In this document: positions 32,111-46,216 of the stretch, in pieces | Position numbering within the stretch: the first letter of the stretch is position 1 | How the letters are laid out: the number at the start of each line of letters is the position of its first letter | Assembly (NCBI GenBank): GCA_910574455.1 | Contig: CAJSYZ010000001.1 | Coordinates: forward strand, 4,137,424 to 4,201,423 | DNA from: Trichaptum fuscoviolaceum | Taxonomy: Eukaryota > Basidiomycota > Agaricomycetes > Hymenochaetales > Trichaptaceae | Direction of reading: 5' to 3' | Length of the DNA: 64,000 nt | The notes under the pieces: generated by a model | Seen by the model: only the letters and a program-made list of their open reading frames with translations | What the model was told of the DNA's origin: nothing | The model's database searches: none | Position numbers and translations under genes: made by a program

Positions 32111-34481
32111 AAGTTGAAGCGGTGAGTACATAAGCCAGAATTCTGATCTGATGCCACTGGCAGCGATTACTTAAATCTTACTACTAATCCGACTTCTCAA
32201 TTTCATGAAGATCAATCGCGCTCCAAACACTGGGAGCGCCGATCCACCCTACAATAGAAGAAAAGTTGTATAATATATGGCTCGCATGCGAAAGTAAAAA
32301 GTCCGTGGAGCGTTCAGTATAGTCAGAGGCACCAGAAGCAAAGACTACTATCCAGAGAGTTTGGCGGTACGTACTTCAAGTTCGTGTGTCGGGCTTGTTT
32401 TCCCGCAATTTCTTTTCTTCGTTCGTGTTCGTGTGTGTTCAGAGGGCCACTGCTTGTGTCTGTATGATTAGGAGATGTGGGTCATGCTCGGGATGCATTC
32501 GGCAGGAATGCTTCAATGTATATTTGGTGCTCTGACCGGCGGTGACAAGGAAGGGAAACGATCGGATTGCTTTTGTACACAGACGTCTGGTTATATGAGC
32601 GCGTCGATCAGAAAATCTGATGCCTTGATGCCTTGCGAATTTCCTAAGATCCGGATTCGTTGGTGCTAGGGAAAATGGGTCGCACCTTGATAGGAGTGGT
32701 AGGCTGGTTGAAAATAGATTTGTGATCTCCGCAAGACATATTGGACAGAAGAAGTACGCTGCACACGAAGAGAACTGATACCTGAGGTCCTAAGAGACCC
32801 TTCCGGTTGGGTACCGGGGTGTCCGGCCTGATGCTTTGGACGATAGGAACGAGATTGAAGGCGCGCTGATAGCGCTGCCCTTGACCGTGGTTTTTTCCAC
32901 TTTGTTAAATGGCTAGGCAAGTTCCAGAGTTGGATGCGTGATTAGCGCTATCGGGCCAATTACAATGGGCGGAGGTGGTTACGAACAGATGGGCGGGTTT
33001 TTAGGCTTGCCACTGGGAAATGAAACACAAGAAGAAGACGACCAGAGCGAGAAGGCGGTACCGTTGATTGGGAAGAATCATACATCTACATCATGATTTA
33101 AGATTCGGTACCACTATCACCACTGGCAGCAGCCATCATAACTATCGGTATCAGAAGAAAGTCATGAAAGGTTTGAGTACATCGAGACATGGGAAGTGAT
33201 TTGGGTTGATGCTGTATTTATTTACAACAACATGAGACACCTAGGTGAAAGTGACAGATGGACAGGTACGGCGGGGGGCGCTTCAAGTTGCTGTACATCT
33301 GGCTGCGCCGTTGCGAAGGAGAAAGTCGACGTTTGAGCATGAGCCATACGGAGCAGAAGATGTTGTGATGCATCGTGCCCATGAAATAAATACTTGTGCT
33401 GGACGACCAGCGCGAGGCGACAAACACTCAGAGGCGGAAGAAGACAGACATGTTCACAGACGGTGTTCAAAGCGCCTTGATTTGTCAGCGATGGGCAGAT
33501 CCTCGGCTCGATTGCCGAGTCTAGAACATTTTGCTCCATCGCTAAGCGGACATTGTTCAAATCAGGCAACTGTGCAGTGCTTAGATGCCCGGGGGCCTGC
33601 CAGGGGCGATCAGGGTACACGGTGACCGTACACCTATTGCAAGTGTTTTTTAATGTTTTTGTTCCGTAAAACCCTATAATAGGTAGATAAAAAAGCCAAG
33701 TGACTCGTAGCTTCGAAGGAGAGACAGCAGGACTAATTCTGTTCTTGTTTTTGCAATGCCGAAGAAAGTAGAACGAGAAGAGAGTTTCGCCGAATGACGG
33801 TGTAGAAGCAAGGAAGCCGAGTAGTAGTCGGGAGAGGACACGCCGGTTTGGAGTCCATAACCCTACGCGAAGGTCATCATGAGCTCTCAGCTGATAGACT
33901 CGCCACGACAAGTACGCTCACATACGCTTGTGTGTGGTGCAAGCTTTAGCACAACTTTGCGTTGCAAAGGACAAGAATTAAAGACTCTCGAAACGAAACA
34001 AGAGAGCCGATTGAAAAAGTGGGACTCGTCAGACCCCCGGATACCATTTGAGGGTAGACGGGGATAAATCGATAGCCTGGGTGCTTCTTCCAAATACTTC
34101 TCTCCCTCCTCCTCCCTCAACACATCGCGCTCGCTGTCAGAGGCGACGACGGCGACGACACAACGTCCACGTCAATCGACGGCGACGGTCAACAATACGC
34201 CAATCACTCCAGAATACCGCAAAGCAGCTTCAAGTAGCCTGCGCCTTGCCTGTCCTTTCCACTTCCTGCCCTTTTCCTCCTCTTTCCTCCATCTTATCCT
34301 ACCTCGCATCTCCGTTTTCTTCGCTTCATCCTTTCTTTCGACTTGACAACGAAGCCACACTTGAACACACATACAATTTGGACTGCGCGCGCTGTGCCGC
34401 CCCTCCATTTATTTCTTCACCATATTCTCTTCTTTATTAGTTTGAAATCGGACTTTGCATCTCGACAACAGTAGGATAACG
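32111..34481. other. Long intergenic region upstream of alpha-glucan synthase
   Basis: About 2.4 kb. An open frame on the minus strand at 33222-33911 (229 codons) has no recognisable motif and was not accepted as a gene. The last about 400 bp before the glucan-synthase ATG are rich in CT tracts (about 34230-34330), typical of strong fungal core promoters and leaders. Confidence 0.45.
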
Positions 34482-37400
34482 ATGCTCTCTTCGCCACGCG
34501 CCCAATCGTGGCGCCTCTGGCACACTCTTGCTGCTGCGCTCACCACGCTTACCGCACTCACTACACTCCTATCGACACCCGCCAACGCCGCTCCTTACAG
34601 CTCTGATTTAGCACAGTGGAACTTGAATGTCAATCAGAACGCTCAGGACCCGACGCAGTACCAATCCACACGCAAGAACACCACCTACACACCATCACCT
34701 CCCAACTGGCGGGCGCTACCATTCTACACTGTGCTGCTCGACAAGTTCGCCGATGGGGACCCGAGCAACAACGACTTCTTCCAGACGATGTTCGAAAACG
34801 ATTGGCGCGAGACCCAGCTGCGCTTCGGCGGTGATGTCCGTGGCTTGGCGAACAAACTCGATTACCTCCAGGGCATGGGCATCAAGGGCATTTTCATTGC
34901 GGGTACTGCGTTCGTGAACATGCCATGGCAGGCAGACTCGTATTCCCCTCTTGACTTCACGACTCTCGACCCCCATTGGGGAACGATCGACGATTGGGTT
35001 GCCTTCATCGACGAAGTGCATGCTCGCGGGATGTACATCATGATGGATTTCACTGTGGGTACCATGGGTGATCTCATTGGTTTCTCTGGGTGAGTAATGC
35101 GATTGGCTAGCTATCAGCACTGCACTACTGACAGACTACTTAAAACGTAGCCACTTGAATGAATCGACACCATTTGACCTTAATGAATACAACGCCGTTT
35201 GGAAGCGACCAAAGTATGCGCCGTGGGGATTCGATACGTACAAGGATTTCACGATTACGAATGAACGCAACTCGTCTTGTACGCTTCCGAACTTCTGGGA
35301 TGAAACGGGTATCGAGCTCAATATCACTGCCCCGAACGGTTGCATGGCGTCGGAATTCGACCAGTATGGTGACCTGGAGGCCTTTGGTGTGCATCCGGAT
35401 TGGCAGCGTCAACTGACCAAGTTCGCATCCGTGCAAGATCGTCTGAGGGAGTGGAATCCTCAAGTGATGGCGAAGCTCAAGACGTTTGTATGCATGGTGA
35501 TCAAGGCGCTCGACATCGACGCAATTCGTATCGACAAGAGCACACAGGTCACATTGGACGCACTGGCAGAATGGACTACAGCTGCGCGCTCGTGCGCTGC
35601 AAGTGTCAACAAGAACAACTTTTTCATTACCGGCGAAGTCACCGGTGGCAACACCTTTGGCGCTTTGTATCTTGGTCGTGGTCGTACACCGACGATGTTG
35701 CCGCCCCCTGATTTGGCTGCGATCAACAACATGACGTCGGACGATAATCAGTACTTCCTCCGTTCGAAAGGCATCAACGGTCTCGATGGCGTTGCATTCC
35801 ACTATTCGACATATCGTTCCCTCACGCGCTTCCTTGGTATGGACGGTAACTTACAGGTCGCTGATGATGTTGGCGTGAACTTCGTCGACGCATGGAATGA
35901 AATGTTCGTGACAAACGATTTCATTAATGCTCAGTCGGGCAAGACAGACCCGCGTCATATGTTCGGCACGAGTAACTTCGATGTCTACCGCTGGCCGAGC
36001 TTGGTAAACGGTTCCCAACTCAGTGTACTTGCAACGTTCGTGACGAGCTTGGTCATGCCTGGTGTTTCCCTTCTATACTACGGCGAGGAGCAGAGCTTCT
36101 ACATGTATGATAACGGTGCCAGCAATTATCTCTTTGGGTTAGTACCTTTTCATAATTCATTTCATATCTGTCAGGACCTGAGCGCTGATTTTGGAACAGT
36201 CGTCAAGCTATGCCCGCCAACCCCGCTTGGCAGCGCCATGGATGCTACAAGCTCGGCTCAGATCAGTATTTCAACATGCCGTTGCAGAAGGCTCTTACAG
36301 GCTGCTACGATGATTCGAATTCGCTTGATCACTTTGATCCGACGTCGGAGGCGCGGCGCATGTACACGCAGTTCAACTACCTCCGCTCTGTCTATGCTGC
36401 CCTCCAGGATGGATTCGACCTTGTGCAGCGTGGAAATTGGACGCATTTCGAACAGCTACCTGGTTCAAATCAGACGGAAACCGAACTGGGCTTATGGACT
36501 GCCTCGCGTGCGGGGATCCCGAACTCGCAGACCCTTACGGGAAACCACACCGACCAGGTCTGGTTGCTGTACACGAACGAGAACCAGACGCATACGTATA
36601 CGTCTGACTGCAAGAATGCGTCCTGGATTTCGAGTCCGTATGTGAGCGGGACGGTCGTGAAGAATCTGTTTGCGCCGTTTGAGACGTACACTTTGCAAGA
36701 TTCGCTGTCATCGTTCTTCAACAACGGCAACGCGCCGTTCCAGGGATGCTTGAACAGTATCACGATGGATCCGTATAGCTTCAAGCTGCTTGTGCCTGAG
36801 GCGGAGTGGGTCGCGGTCCCTCCGCAGTTGACGAAGTTCAGACCGGGTCACGATGCTCGCATACAGGCGGAGTCGGGCGATGCGAATGCGACGACGGTCG
36901 ATATCAGCTTGGAATTTAACGTCCCGATGAACTGTGATCAGGTGACGGCGAGCATCTCGTTCAACGTCTCAAGCTCGGGCAAAGGTGGAAGCCCCTCGAT
37001 CACCGCCGTGAACTGCGGAGCGGTTGCGAACCCCGATCCTGCGACGATTTCGGGTGCTGGGACGAGCTCGTGGGCGTGGAACGCGACGCTGACGGGCGTG
37101 CCGGACGGCATTATCGACATCATACTGAACAACCCGCCTTCGCAGGACGGTACTTCGTCAACGAACGCACGCGACCATCTCCTTCTGCGCAAGGGCTCTG
37201 CCCGCAATCCCATGGTCTTCCCCTCCGCGGACTACGACAACGATGCGTTCGGGTTCGACTCGGGCTCTGGGAAGTATACGTTCACGCACCAGGCGCTGGG
37301 CGCGGATATGTTCAGGTACTCGTGGAATTACGGACAGAACTGGACGACGTGGGCTGCGTATGAGGATGTGACGAGCATAGATAAGAGCCTGTTTGATAAT

Positions 37401-40400
37401 GATGAAAATTGGTGGACAGGCGAGCATATTATTGTGCAATGTAAGCGCTTTTATTCCTATATGTGCTGTACTCTTACTGATTCGATTTGCGTTAGACTGG
37501 TCTGGTACTGCTGCATCAGCCTATACTGTTGTGCACGCGGACAGGAATTATGCTCACCAGCGCCGTGTCCCTCAGTTCCTCGCCCGTGGTCCGTTCAATA
37601 CGTGGGGTTTCGACAGAGGAGTGAACTTCCAGATGGACAATACTGCCGACGGACGCTGGGAACTCGAGATCATGAGCACATGGCCGACGTACCTCCAGCT
37701 CAATGTGTTTGGGTTCGATGACTATTTCTACGGCGACACAGACGGCGACGGTGTTATGGACCGCCTCCCGCCCAATTCGGCTGCTCCCAACTACTTGAAC
37801 ATCAGTGCCCCGCCGCACCCGCATCTCGCGTGGACGCTGGTCGTAGACGACGCGACGCTGCGGTGGAGTCTCGAGCCGCGTGGGGAGAGCGCCGTGGGCG
37901 CGATCATGTATGCACTACTCCTGTCGATCCCGGTAGTCACCGGTACGCTGGCAGTGGCGATCTTCATGTGGAGCTTCTATGGGATCAAGTACAACCAGTG
38001 GGGTCTCAAGGAGAAGAAGCCGGGCCATTCGCATTATTTCCCCATCATCGGCTCGCTGGGCTCGAAGTCTGCGCAAGACCTGCATGCGGCGCCGATGTCG
38101 GAGAAACACTCGAGCCATGGACACGCTTATACAGGCGATATCATCGGCTGGCCTGAAGACAAGAATAAGCGGAGGACGGTGCTCATCGCGACTTTGGAGT
38201 ACGAAATCATTGATTGGAAGTTGAAGGTTAAGATCGGTGGTCTTGGTGTGATGAGCTCGTTGATGGGCAAGGCCATGTCGGACGTCGACCTGATCTGGGT
38301 TGTGCCGAAGGTGAAGGATATTGAGTACCCCGCTGGTGAACCTGCAGAACCTATCGAAGTTATTATCTTCGGCGAGCCTTACCTCATTGAGGTCGAGACG
38401 CACGTCCTCGACAATATCACGTACGTTATCCTTGACTCGCCGGTCTTCCGTGCGCAAACGAAGGCGGACCCGTATCCTGCGCGCATGGACGACCTCAGTT
38501 CAGCCATCTTCTACTCAACGTGGAACCAGGCTATCGCAGCGACCGTCAGGCGCTACCCGCAGATCGATATCTACCACATTAATGACTACCATGGTGCGCT
38601 CGCTGCTATCTACCTCCTTCCGAAAGTCCTCCCTGTATGCCTGTCTCTCCACAACGCAGAGTTCCAGGGCCTGTGGCCGCTCCGCACGAAGGAAGAGATG
38701 AAGGAAGTATGCTCGGCGTTCAATATCAGCAAGGAGCACTGCACGAAGTACGTTCAGTTCGGTAACACGTTCAACTTGCTCCATGCCGCGGCATCCTTCA
38801 TCAGTGTGCACCAGAAATCGATCGGTGTCGCTGGTGTGTCTGACAAGTATGGCAAACGGTCGTGGGCGCGTTATCCGGCGCTCTGGACTCTCAAGCATGT
38901 CGACTCACTCCCGAATCCGGACCCAACGGATATTGCTGCTTTGGACGAACAGCCCGTTCAGATTAAGGACATTCAGATTGATGAGGAGGCAGAGGCGAAG
39001 CGTCCGGAGTTCAAGCGGCAGGCTCAAGAGTGGGCTGGTATTGCTCAAGACCCTAAGGCAGATCTATTCGTGTTCGTCGGTCGTTGGTCGAAGCAGAAGG
39101 GTGTGGATCTTATCGCGGACGTGATGCCTTCGCTGTGAGTTATTTCTAATGCAGTCTTACTAACTAGATGAATGTTTGCTCATTTGTTAATGTTAGACTG
39201 GAAAAACGCCCCTCGATTCAGTTGATTTGTGTCGGTCCCGTCATTGATTTGTATGGTCGCTTCGCTGCGGAGAAGCTTGCTCGTCTCATGGAGATGTATC
39301 CGGACCGAGTGTACTCGAAGCCGGAGTTCACTGCTCTGCCTCCGTACTTGTTCAGTGGTGCCGATTTCGCTTTGATCCCTTCGCGTGATGAGCCGTTCGG
39401 TCTAGTCGCTGTCGAGTTCGGTCGCAAAGGTGCCCTTGGTGTTGGTGCTCGTCTTGGTGGTCTCGGTCTCATGCCTGGATGGGTAAGTTCATATTCTCTG
39501 TCTCTAATCTGCTATCTGACTTTGTCCACAGTGGTTCCCTGTCGAATCGAGTTCAACAGCACACATGTTGTCCCAGCTTACGAAGACAATTAAAATGGCG
39601 CTTAAGTCTACGGAAGAAGAGCGTGCTATCTTGCGTGCTCGATCGGCTGTCCAGCGTTTCCCGGTTGTCGAATGGCGTCAGCGCATGGAAGACTTCCACA
39701 AGCGCAGTATTAATACTAGCCGACAGATCGCTGGCTCTCTGGCATGGAGACCTTCGGATGGTGAAGCTGAGCATGCGCCTCGCGTAGCGGTCATGGATAC
39801 GGAAGATTGGGATCCTGAGCATCGTGAAGAGCCGACGCAACCCAACTGGGACACCCGAAGCACATACGACAGCCCACACAATTCGATCCCTGGATCTCCT
39901 GGAGCTTGGAGCCATTCGACACTCGCGCCCCAGGAGCAGCATCTGCTCCCTCCACGCACGCTGGACGAATTTGGAAGGCGTGGTTCGGCAAGCTCTGATG
40001 TCTCCGAAGGCGAGGACTACTTTGCGCGTTCGCGGAATGCGAGCACGGTGGATGTCAGCGCCGCTGGTGGTTTCGACAACTTCTTGGCGAAGGCGAACAA
40101 GGTTATTGCGAAGGATGCAAAACATGCCCCGGATCCATTCCTCAACCCTGGAGATGCACCTCACCGGCCTTTCATTCACTCTCGTGTGTCGTCGGTCGAA
40201 TCTATTTCTTCTATCGTCGATGAGAAATCGGCTTCACCGTTGAACAAGGCCATCGCATCCTTCACGGATGAAAATGGCGATGTTGCTCAGGAGTTCGTAC
40301 AGAAGCTGAAGGATTTATCGCCTGATAATTCGAAGGGTGATTTGTCTATCGAGAAGTATTTGCAGGAGAGCGAGAAGGCCTTCTTCGATAAGGTTCGCAA

Positions 40401-41910
40401 GGACAAGCTCTCCAGCGCAGCTAGTATCATATCGTCCAAACGCGAATCGACATGGGGAGCCTCTGATTATGAACACGCTCGGCCTCATTCTCCGGGTGGC
40501 TTCTCAACGGTTGCAAGCACTGCTGGTGGATTCAATGGCGGCTTTAATACTGAGGATTACAGTGGCCCACTGGTGAACCCTGGTCCAGAACCTACCCCCA
40601 TGACTACCTTGCAAATCGCTATGCAGCGTCAGATCGGTGGTTGGCCGTTGTACACTCTCATCATGGCTGTTGGACAAATGCTGGGTGCTACTAGTTTCCA
40701 AATCACGCTATTGTCTGGCCAGAACTTCCAGGACAACCTCCAACTCTATGTATTGGGAGCCGTCTTCCTCGCTGCATCCGCTGTGTGGTACACCCTCTTC
40801 CGTCTCAAGCCCGCCGTTTATGTCCTCTCCGCGCCTTGGATCTTCTTCGGCCTCGCCTTCTTCCTGATTGGCTTACCATCCGTTTCGTCTGTGTTTGAAG
40901 GAGCCCGTGCGGCCCTACAGAGTGCAGCGACTTGGTGTTATGCAGGAGGTTCTGCGGCGGCCTTCCTGTACTTCGGTTTGAACTTTGGTGAGGAAGCGGG
41001 TGCGGCTACGGAAGTTTGGACTCTTCGCGCGTGCATTGTCCAAGGATCTCAGCAGATTTGGATCACAGCGCTTTGGTACTGGGGCAACTCATTGAATGGA
41101 ACAGTGTCGAAGCCCCCGCCATGGTGGGTTGTCCTCATCCTTTGGCCGATGTCCGTGATCAGCTTCGCGTTCGGATATCTCCTCCTTTACGGTCTTCCCG
41201 AGTATTATCGCCAGGTCCCACCCAAGGTGCCTAACTTCTTGAGAACTCTCTTCAGGAGAAAGTTAGTCCTATGGTTCCTTGCTTCTGAAATTCTTCGCGA
41301 TTACTGGCTTAGTGGACCGTACGGTCGTAACTGGGCCTTCCTATGGAGTAGTCCGATCCCGAAGTGGGCCACACTATTACTCGTCATCGCTTTCTTCATT
41401 GGCGTCTGGGGTCTCATGATGTATATCTTAACACACTTCAGCAAAACGCACACTTGGCTCCTGCCTGTCTTTGCAGTCGGTTTGGGGGCTCCTCGTTGGT
41501 GTCAGATGCTTTGGGGAACGTCGTCACTTGCCCTATACATTCCCTGGGCAGGTTCAGCCGGTCCGTATCTTGGGACATCGCTATGGTTATGGCTTGGCGT
41601 GCTCGACGCCATCCAAGGTGTAGGATTGGGCATGATTCTGCTTCAGACCCTGTCACGTTTGCATGTCTGTGCAACCCTCGCCTTCGCTCAGATCATTGGT
41701 TCCATATGTGTCATGGTAGCCCGTGCTACGGCGCCGAACAGGATTGGTCCTGGTAGTGTGTTCCCCGACTCCGCGACATGGGACTTCCAGGACGGCTTGA
41801 AGGGTAGTCCAATGGCTTCCGCACCTTTCTGGGTAGCGTTGATCTGTCAACTTATTATTGTCGCTGGCTACTTCTGGTTCTACCGGAAAGAGCAGCTATC
41901 ACGTCCTTGA
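34482..41910 (+). CDS. ags1: Alpha-1,3-glucan synthase
   Basis: Six exons (34482-35089, 35151-36137, 36200-37440, 37496-39134, 39197-39482, 39532-41910) close in frame to 2,379 aa, the usual length for fungal Ags/Mok1. It synthesises cell-wall alpha-1,3-glucan at the plasma membrane. Layout: signal peptide (about 1-36) and an extracellular GH13 amylase-like domain (about 65-550) with the nucleophile in [10 protein letters not shown] near 330 and acid/base Glu in TGEVTGG near 365. A membrane span follows near 1083-1110, then a cytosolic GT5 glycogen-synthase-like domain from about 1180 (KIGGLGVM sugar-nucleotide motif). The C-terminal block of many membrane segments (about 1955-2375) probably exports the chain. 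The start was chosen at 34482 because it opens the signal peptide. All catalytic motifs I can identify are present. Confidence 0.95.
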
Positions 41911-42378
41911 ACGAGCATGCTTCATTTTGTACATTTTTGTTACCGGTTTGCGGACAGTCTCTCGTTTATTTCTCTCTCTCGTTTTTGGTTTGGATTCTTC
42001 TTGCTATCGTTACTCACCCAAAACATATTGGGATCACGGACCACTCTCGCAACAGTTTTAGAACATGCTACCAGCATTCTCATCATAGGTTAGACAGGAC
42101 AGATCTGTAATTATCGTAATGTAACCGAAAATTCACTTTCTTTGGATTCGTGTCATAAAACAGCTTTTAGTGGTACATTGAATGACATGACTTTCCATTA
42201 CCGAAAATAAGTCAAGCGGTGTATATAAAGTGCAGAATTTGCGTGAAGTGTACGTATAATGCTAACGATAGTTTTTAGTCCGTGACTAGAATACTGTGAA
42301 CAAAAGATGCAATAAATGTCCTTCATGAAACGTAAGTGTCTAAAGTAGCAAGAAATGAAATACAGTGGTTCAGTACTT
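41911..42378. other. Convergent 3' intergenic region
   Basis: About 470 bp between the stops of the glucan-synthase and ferric-reductase genes. AT-rich; no gene seen. Confidence 0.5.
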
Positions 42379-45300
42379 TTAGTAGTCAAAGTCTTCACAC
42401 ATGAAATCGATGTAGCCCCGCTCGTCACCCCGCATAATCCTCTTGGGGTCTATCTTGACAGCTACCACCTTGCGCATTAATGCGTTCAGCGACGTAGGTC
42501 CACAACCTAGTAGATAACAAACGAAACGTCAGAAACGTACAACTTAGAGGATGGGACGGGAGAATAAACACTTACAGGCCACGACGACTCGGCCTTTCGA
42601 CCGTTCAACTTCATCAGCTAGGATACGATCCAGCTTTGGTTTACCCGGACGGGCCACTTCCGACACAAAGCGGAGATCCTGGATTTCTTGTGGATCAATG
42701 GTGAGCCCTGTCGCATCGGCGGACGCGCCGAAAGGCTCCTGCCACCGCGATGACTGCGCGTCGAATGTTGCAGTCGTGTAGGAAGAGGAGGCAATCGATA
42801 GTGGGCGGATTGATCGCCGCTTGGTAGCGTCGCCGGGAGTGGATGGGTCTAAGTACGGTGTGGAGCCACCGAGTCTGCTCGAGAGAGATTGGTCGGCAAA
42901 GGGTGAATATAACGAAGGGCTGGAGGGTGACTGAGGGGGTGATCCGGCGAGCAAAGGCGCAGACGAGACGGTCGACATACGATTCTGTCCGTGGTTTGTC
43001 TCAAAGCTACCTTGGCCGTTGTTAGAGTCCGCGGGTGGTCGAGTGATATGCGCACTAGCAACGCGCTCCTCCAGCTCCAATTTTGCTGCGAGCGCCTTCT
43101 CCGTTTTGCGCGTCTTCGCGCGGCGGAGTTTGCCCTCCTTCTTCAGCTTGCGTGACAGCTGGTTCTCGCCGGGTAGCGGGTCGTCGTTGTCGCCGTCGAA
43201 GTTCGTGTAGTCCAGGACGTGTGTCTCGTGCCCCAAAGAGCTCTCATCTGCGTTCCGCGCACCTTCCCCACCCGAAGTCCACTTCTTGGACTCCTCATCT
43301 GAGCCGAAGTAGAGGTCCGTGATGCTGTCCACGGAGACGTCACTGTCCACCGAATCTTCTGAGCCAACAGACAGCGGGCGAGCTTTCCGAGCGAACTGAG
43401 GTACAGGTGGTGCAAGCTCATTGTCCACGTCGCTGTCGACCGCTGAGTCCGTACGCGGTAGGACAGGTATCAAGGGAGCTTTGAGCTCCTTCGGCGGCTG
43501 GTAATTTGTTACCCAAATATTCATTTCAAGTGCATCAGACGCGTCGGGAGGTAAAATCTCCAGACATCGTCTAAGAGTCGTCGCTACCCACTGGATATGC
43601 GCGTACTCCCTAACGAGCCACACGAATCGAACACGATGGGTCTTCCATCCTGGCGCACCAAAACGGCCTGCATGACCCCCGAGGTACCGCCCGTCGCGAC
43701 CAGCAAGGCATAGACATACGTACTCCAGGATGGATGTGCCGAAGCTAACGCCCGAGCCACCAGCAACTATAAGGACGCTCGAATACGCCCCCCAATTTAC
43801 ACGGCCGGATGACCCAAACGGACCATCCACGAGGGTGCGCAGGACGATGCCCGCATGAGGTGCAGACGGTCCGCGCGGTGGGGGGGCAAAGCCTTCCGGG
43901 AGGGACTCGCCCGTAGGCACCGACTCGCCCTGCTCCTGTAATCGATACACCAAGTCCCAGAGCCTCTTCGTCCACCCCTTCTTCGCGCGCACGAGCAGCA
44001 CCATCTCGCGCCCGGCCTCCGTTGACAGCACCTTTCCGCCTGCGCCCTGCTCAGAGCCTTGTTCAAATCGCACCGCCGCCTGTTCGTCACATACACTTGC
44101 GACAGAGAATGGGTGAGTCGCTAGTCGTGAGATGGAAGGGATGCAGAGTAGGAAGTGCTGCCCCGGCGCCCATGTCAGGTATCCAGGAGTGACAAGCCGT
44201 AGGCGCACAGTCCGTCCAGGGAGGAGTGTTGCATGTGCATATCCGGGTGGGGGGACATACTGGCTGGGGAATGTGCCTCCATAACTTTGCCCTCCTACCG
44301 CCCCTCTTCCCGGCATAGGCGTCGTGCTCGGACTTGGGGCATTCGCGGCTGGATTCAAAGGCGCCCGACTACTGAAGCTCAACGGTGTCTGAGCGCGTGT
44401 TATCTCACCCGGTGTGCCAGGCGTGTATCCAGTACCCATCCCCACTCCCAGACCCAGACCAACAACAGGTGTCGATGCTCCGGTACCGAGCGCCCCAAAT
44501 CCAGGCGTACCAGGCGTAGTAGGCACGAACGACTCTCGTCGGCTATGCGGCGCGAATTTGCCGTCGAAGTAACTGGTGCGGTAATCCGAACTGACGTCTG
44601 AGTCAGGCGTGCGCGGTCGATTCACAAAGCTCGAGGGCGGGAGCGCGTTTGTCTGCTCTTGGCCTGGCATCAGAGGGGCAGAAGAGCGCGCAGAAATGGG
44701 TGACTTGAGCTCGTCCATCTCCCATGATTCACTCGGCGCGGACGAGTAAGGTCGCCCTTTCTCAGTACCTCTGTCCGAGCCTACAAAAGTCGCGGTTGTC
44801 GCCACTGAGTTCGTCGCCCTCGTTGGAACTATACGCGTAACGGTAGCCTTCTCTTCCGCTGCGCTATCCATGTTGCCTGCGTTGACGCCTTTGGGTACAA
44901 CGCCCCCAACGATACCATTGGTGTACAGGAACCATGTGAAACGCCAGAGTCGTTCACCAGCCCACAGACCGAGAGCGGCCCAACACCAATACCACACCGG
45001 AGGGTGATGCAGAGCAGCCGTGATGAGCATAGCGGGAGTTAAAATGATATGTAGCCCGTAGAAGATTGCGAAACGCCTTGATCGGAGAGATTCGAGCGAG
45101 GTAAAGACCAGTAAGGTCAAGAGGCCATATGACTACATTGACAGAATCAGAAACAGAAATCAGAGGTTTCAAGCACATTGATACTGAGAGTATGATATAA
45201 AATGAACTTGAACTCACGGCCCAACCAAATCGAAACTTCACATACTCAAATGCAAAGTGCCACGCAGACTGGTCTGTTCCAGCTCTCGTATCCCTCGCTA

Positions 45301-46216
45301 GCTGAATACTCCACATCACCACATGTGCTGTCGTCGCCACCCACACCATGCGTCCAGCCCAGCGATGCATCCTCACCAGCTTATCAAAGTGCAAATTAAC
45401 GAACCATGGAATTGCGAATATCGCGAACGGCGGGGCCTTCAAGGCAAGGAGGACAGTCAAGGGTAACAGGGCAAATGCGATGTTACCCGTTCGGGCTGCG
45501 GACGTCCATAGAGCTTTAGGAATAGTGTAGTGCGCTGTGAAAAAGGAGACGATAGACGCGACGGAAGTGGAACCGTTTGTCGACGCGCGTTTGCTCTTGG
45601 ATGAAGAGGTGGTGGAAGGCGTAGAAGGGAAGGTGAAGGGACGTGCGTCTGGGTCGATGTAGTCGGGACCTGCAACGCATAGGATTATGACAGCGATAAC
45701 GATCAACCCGAAGGTGAGCAACTGCGCATTGCTCGGAAGCGCTTTCGGCTGCCGGTGCGCACTATTCGCGGACTCGCCTCTCTTCCTCGCCGCCTTCGCC
45801 GCTTCCCTCAACGCGTGCTTCTTCCTCCACGTCCGCCTTCTCAACGCCCACTTCTGCCAAATCGCACCAAGCACACCTCCCCTCATCCCCGTCAGTCTCA
45901 GCAGCGCCATGAGCACGAACACGGCAAGGACGGCAAACCAGAGGAAGTACGCGTAAACATAGGACGTCGAGGGAAGGGAGTGGATAAGAAGGTAGCCCGT
46001 GACCCAGGAAACGTCGTCCTGGAAAGCGGGCGCGGTCGGATTTGCAGGGTATGAGGACGTCGCGGGGATGGGATTGAAACCGCCGGCGAGGGTGCCTGTC
46101 CCGGTGGTTGAGTGTGACGCGACGAAGGTTGTACCAGTAGCAAAGGGAGGTACGTAGGTCCCAACGAGCGTCGCTGTTTGCGAGGGGTCGAGCGAGGAAA
46201 ACGTCGGTGTCGCCAT
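42379..46216 (-). CDS. Ferric-reductase-like transmembrane metalloreductase
   Basis: Three exons (45218-46216, 42576-45132, 42379-42506) close in frame to 1,227 aa, much longer than the usual 600-800 aa for the FRE family. It would reduce Fe(III) or Cu(II) at a membrane with electrons from NADPH through FAD and two haems. Seen: N-terminal membrane segments and haem-ligand histidines in MHRWAGRM, TTAHVVMW, YGLHIIL and AALHHPP. An FAD motif HPFSVAS, an NAD(P)-binding VLIVAGGSGVSFG and the terminal CCGPTSLN motif are also present. The extra length comes from low-complexity Ser/Thr/Pro insertions in the FAD domain and an acidic disordered stretch before the C-terminus. These could be regulatory or simply tolerated. 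Head-to-tail with the Atx1 gene upstream. Confidence 0.9.

Noticed and set aside
33222..33911. 229-codon minus-strand frame upstream of the glucan synthase gene
   Set aside because: No domain, no splice continuation, unlikely composition, and no good promoter or neighbouring homolog. Could be reconsidered if transcripts are found.
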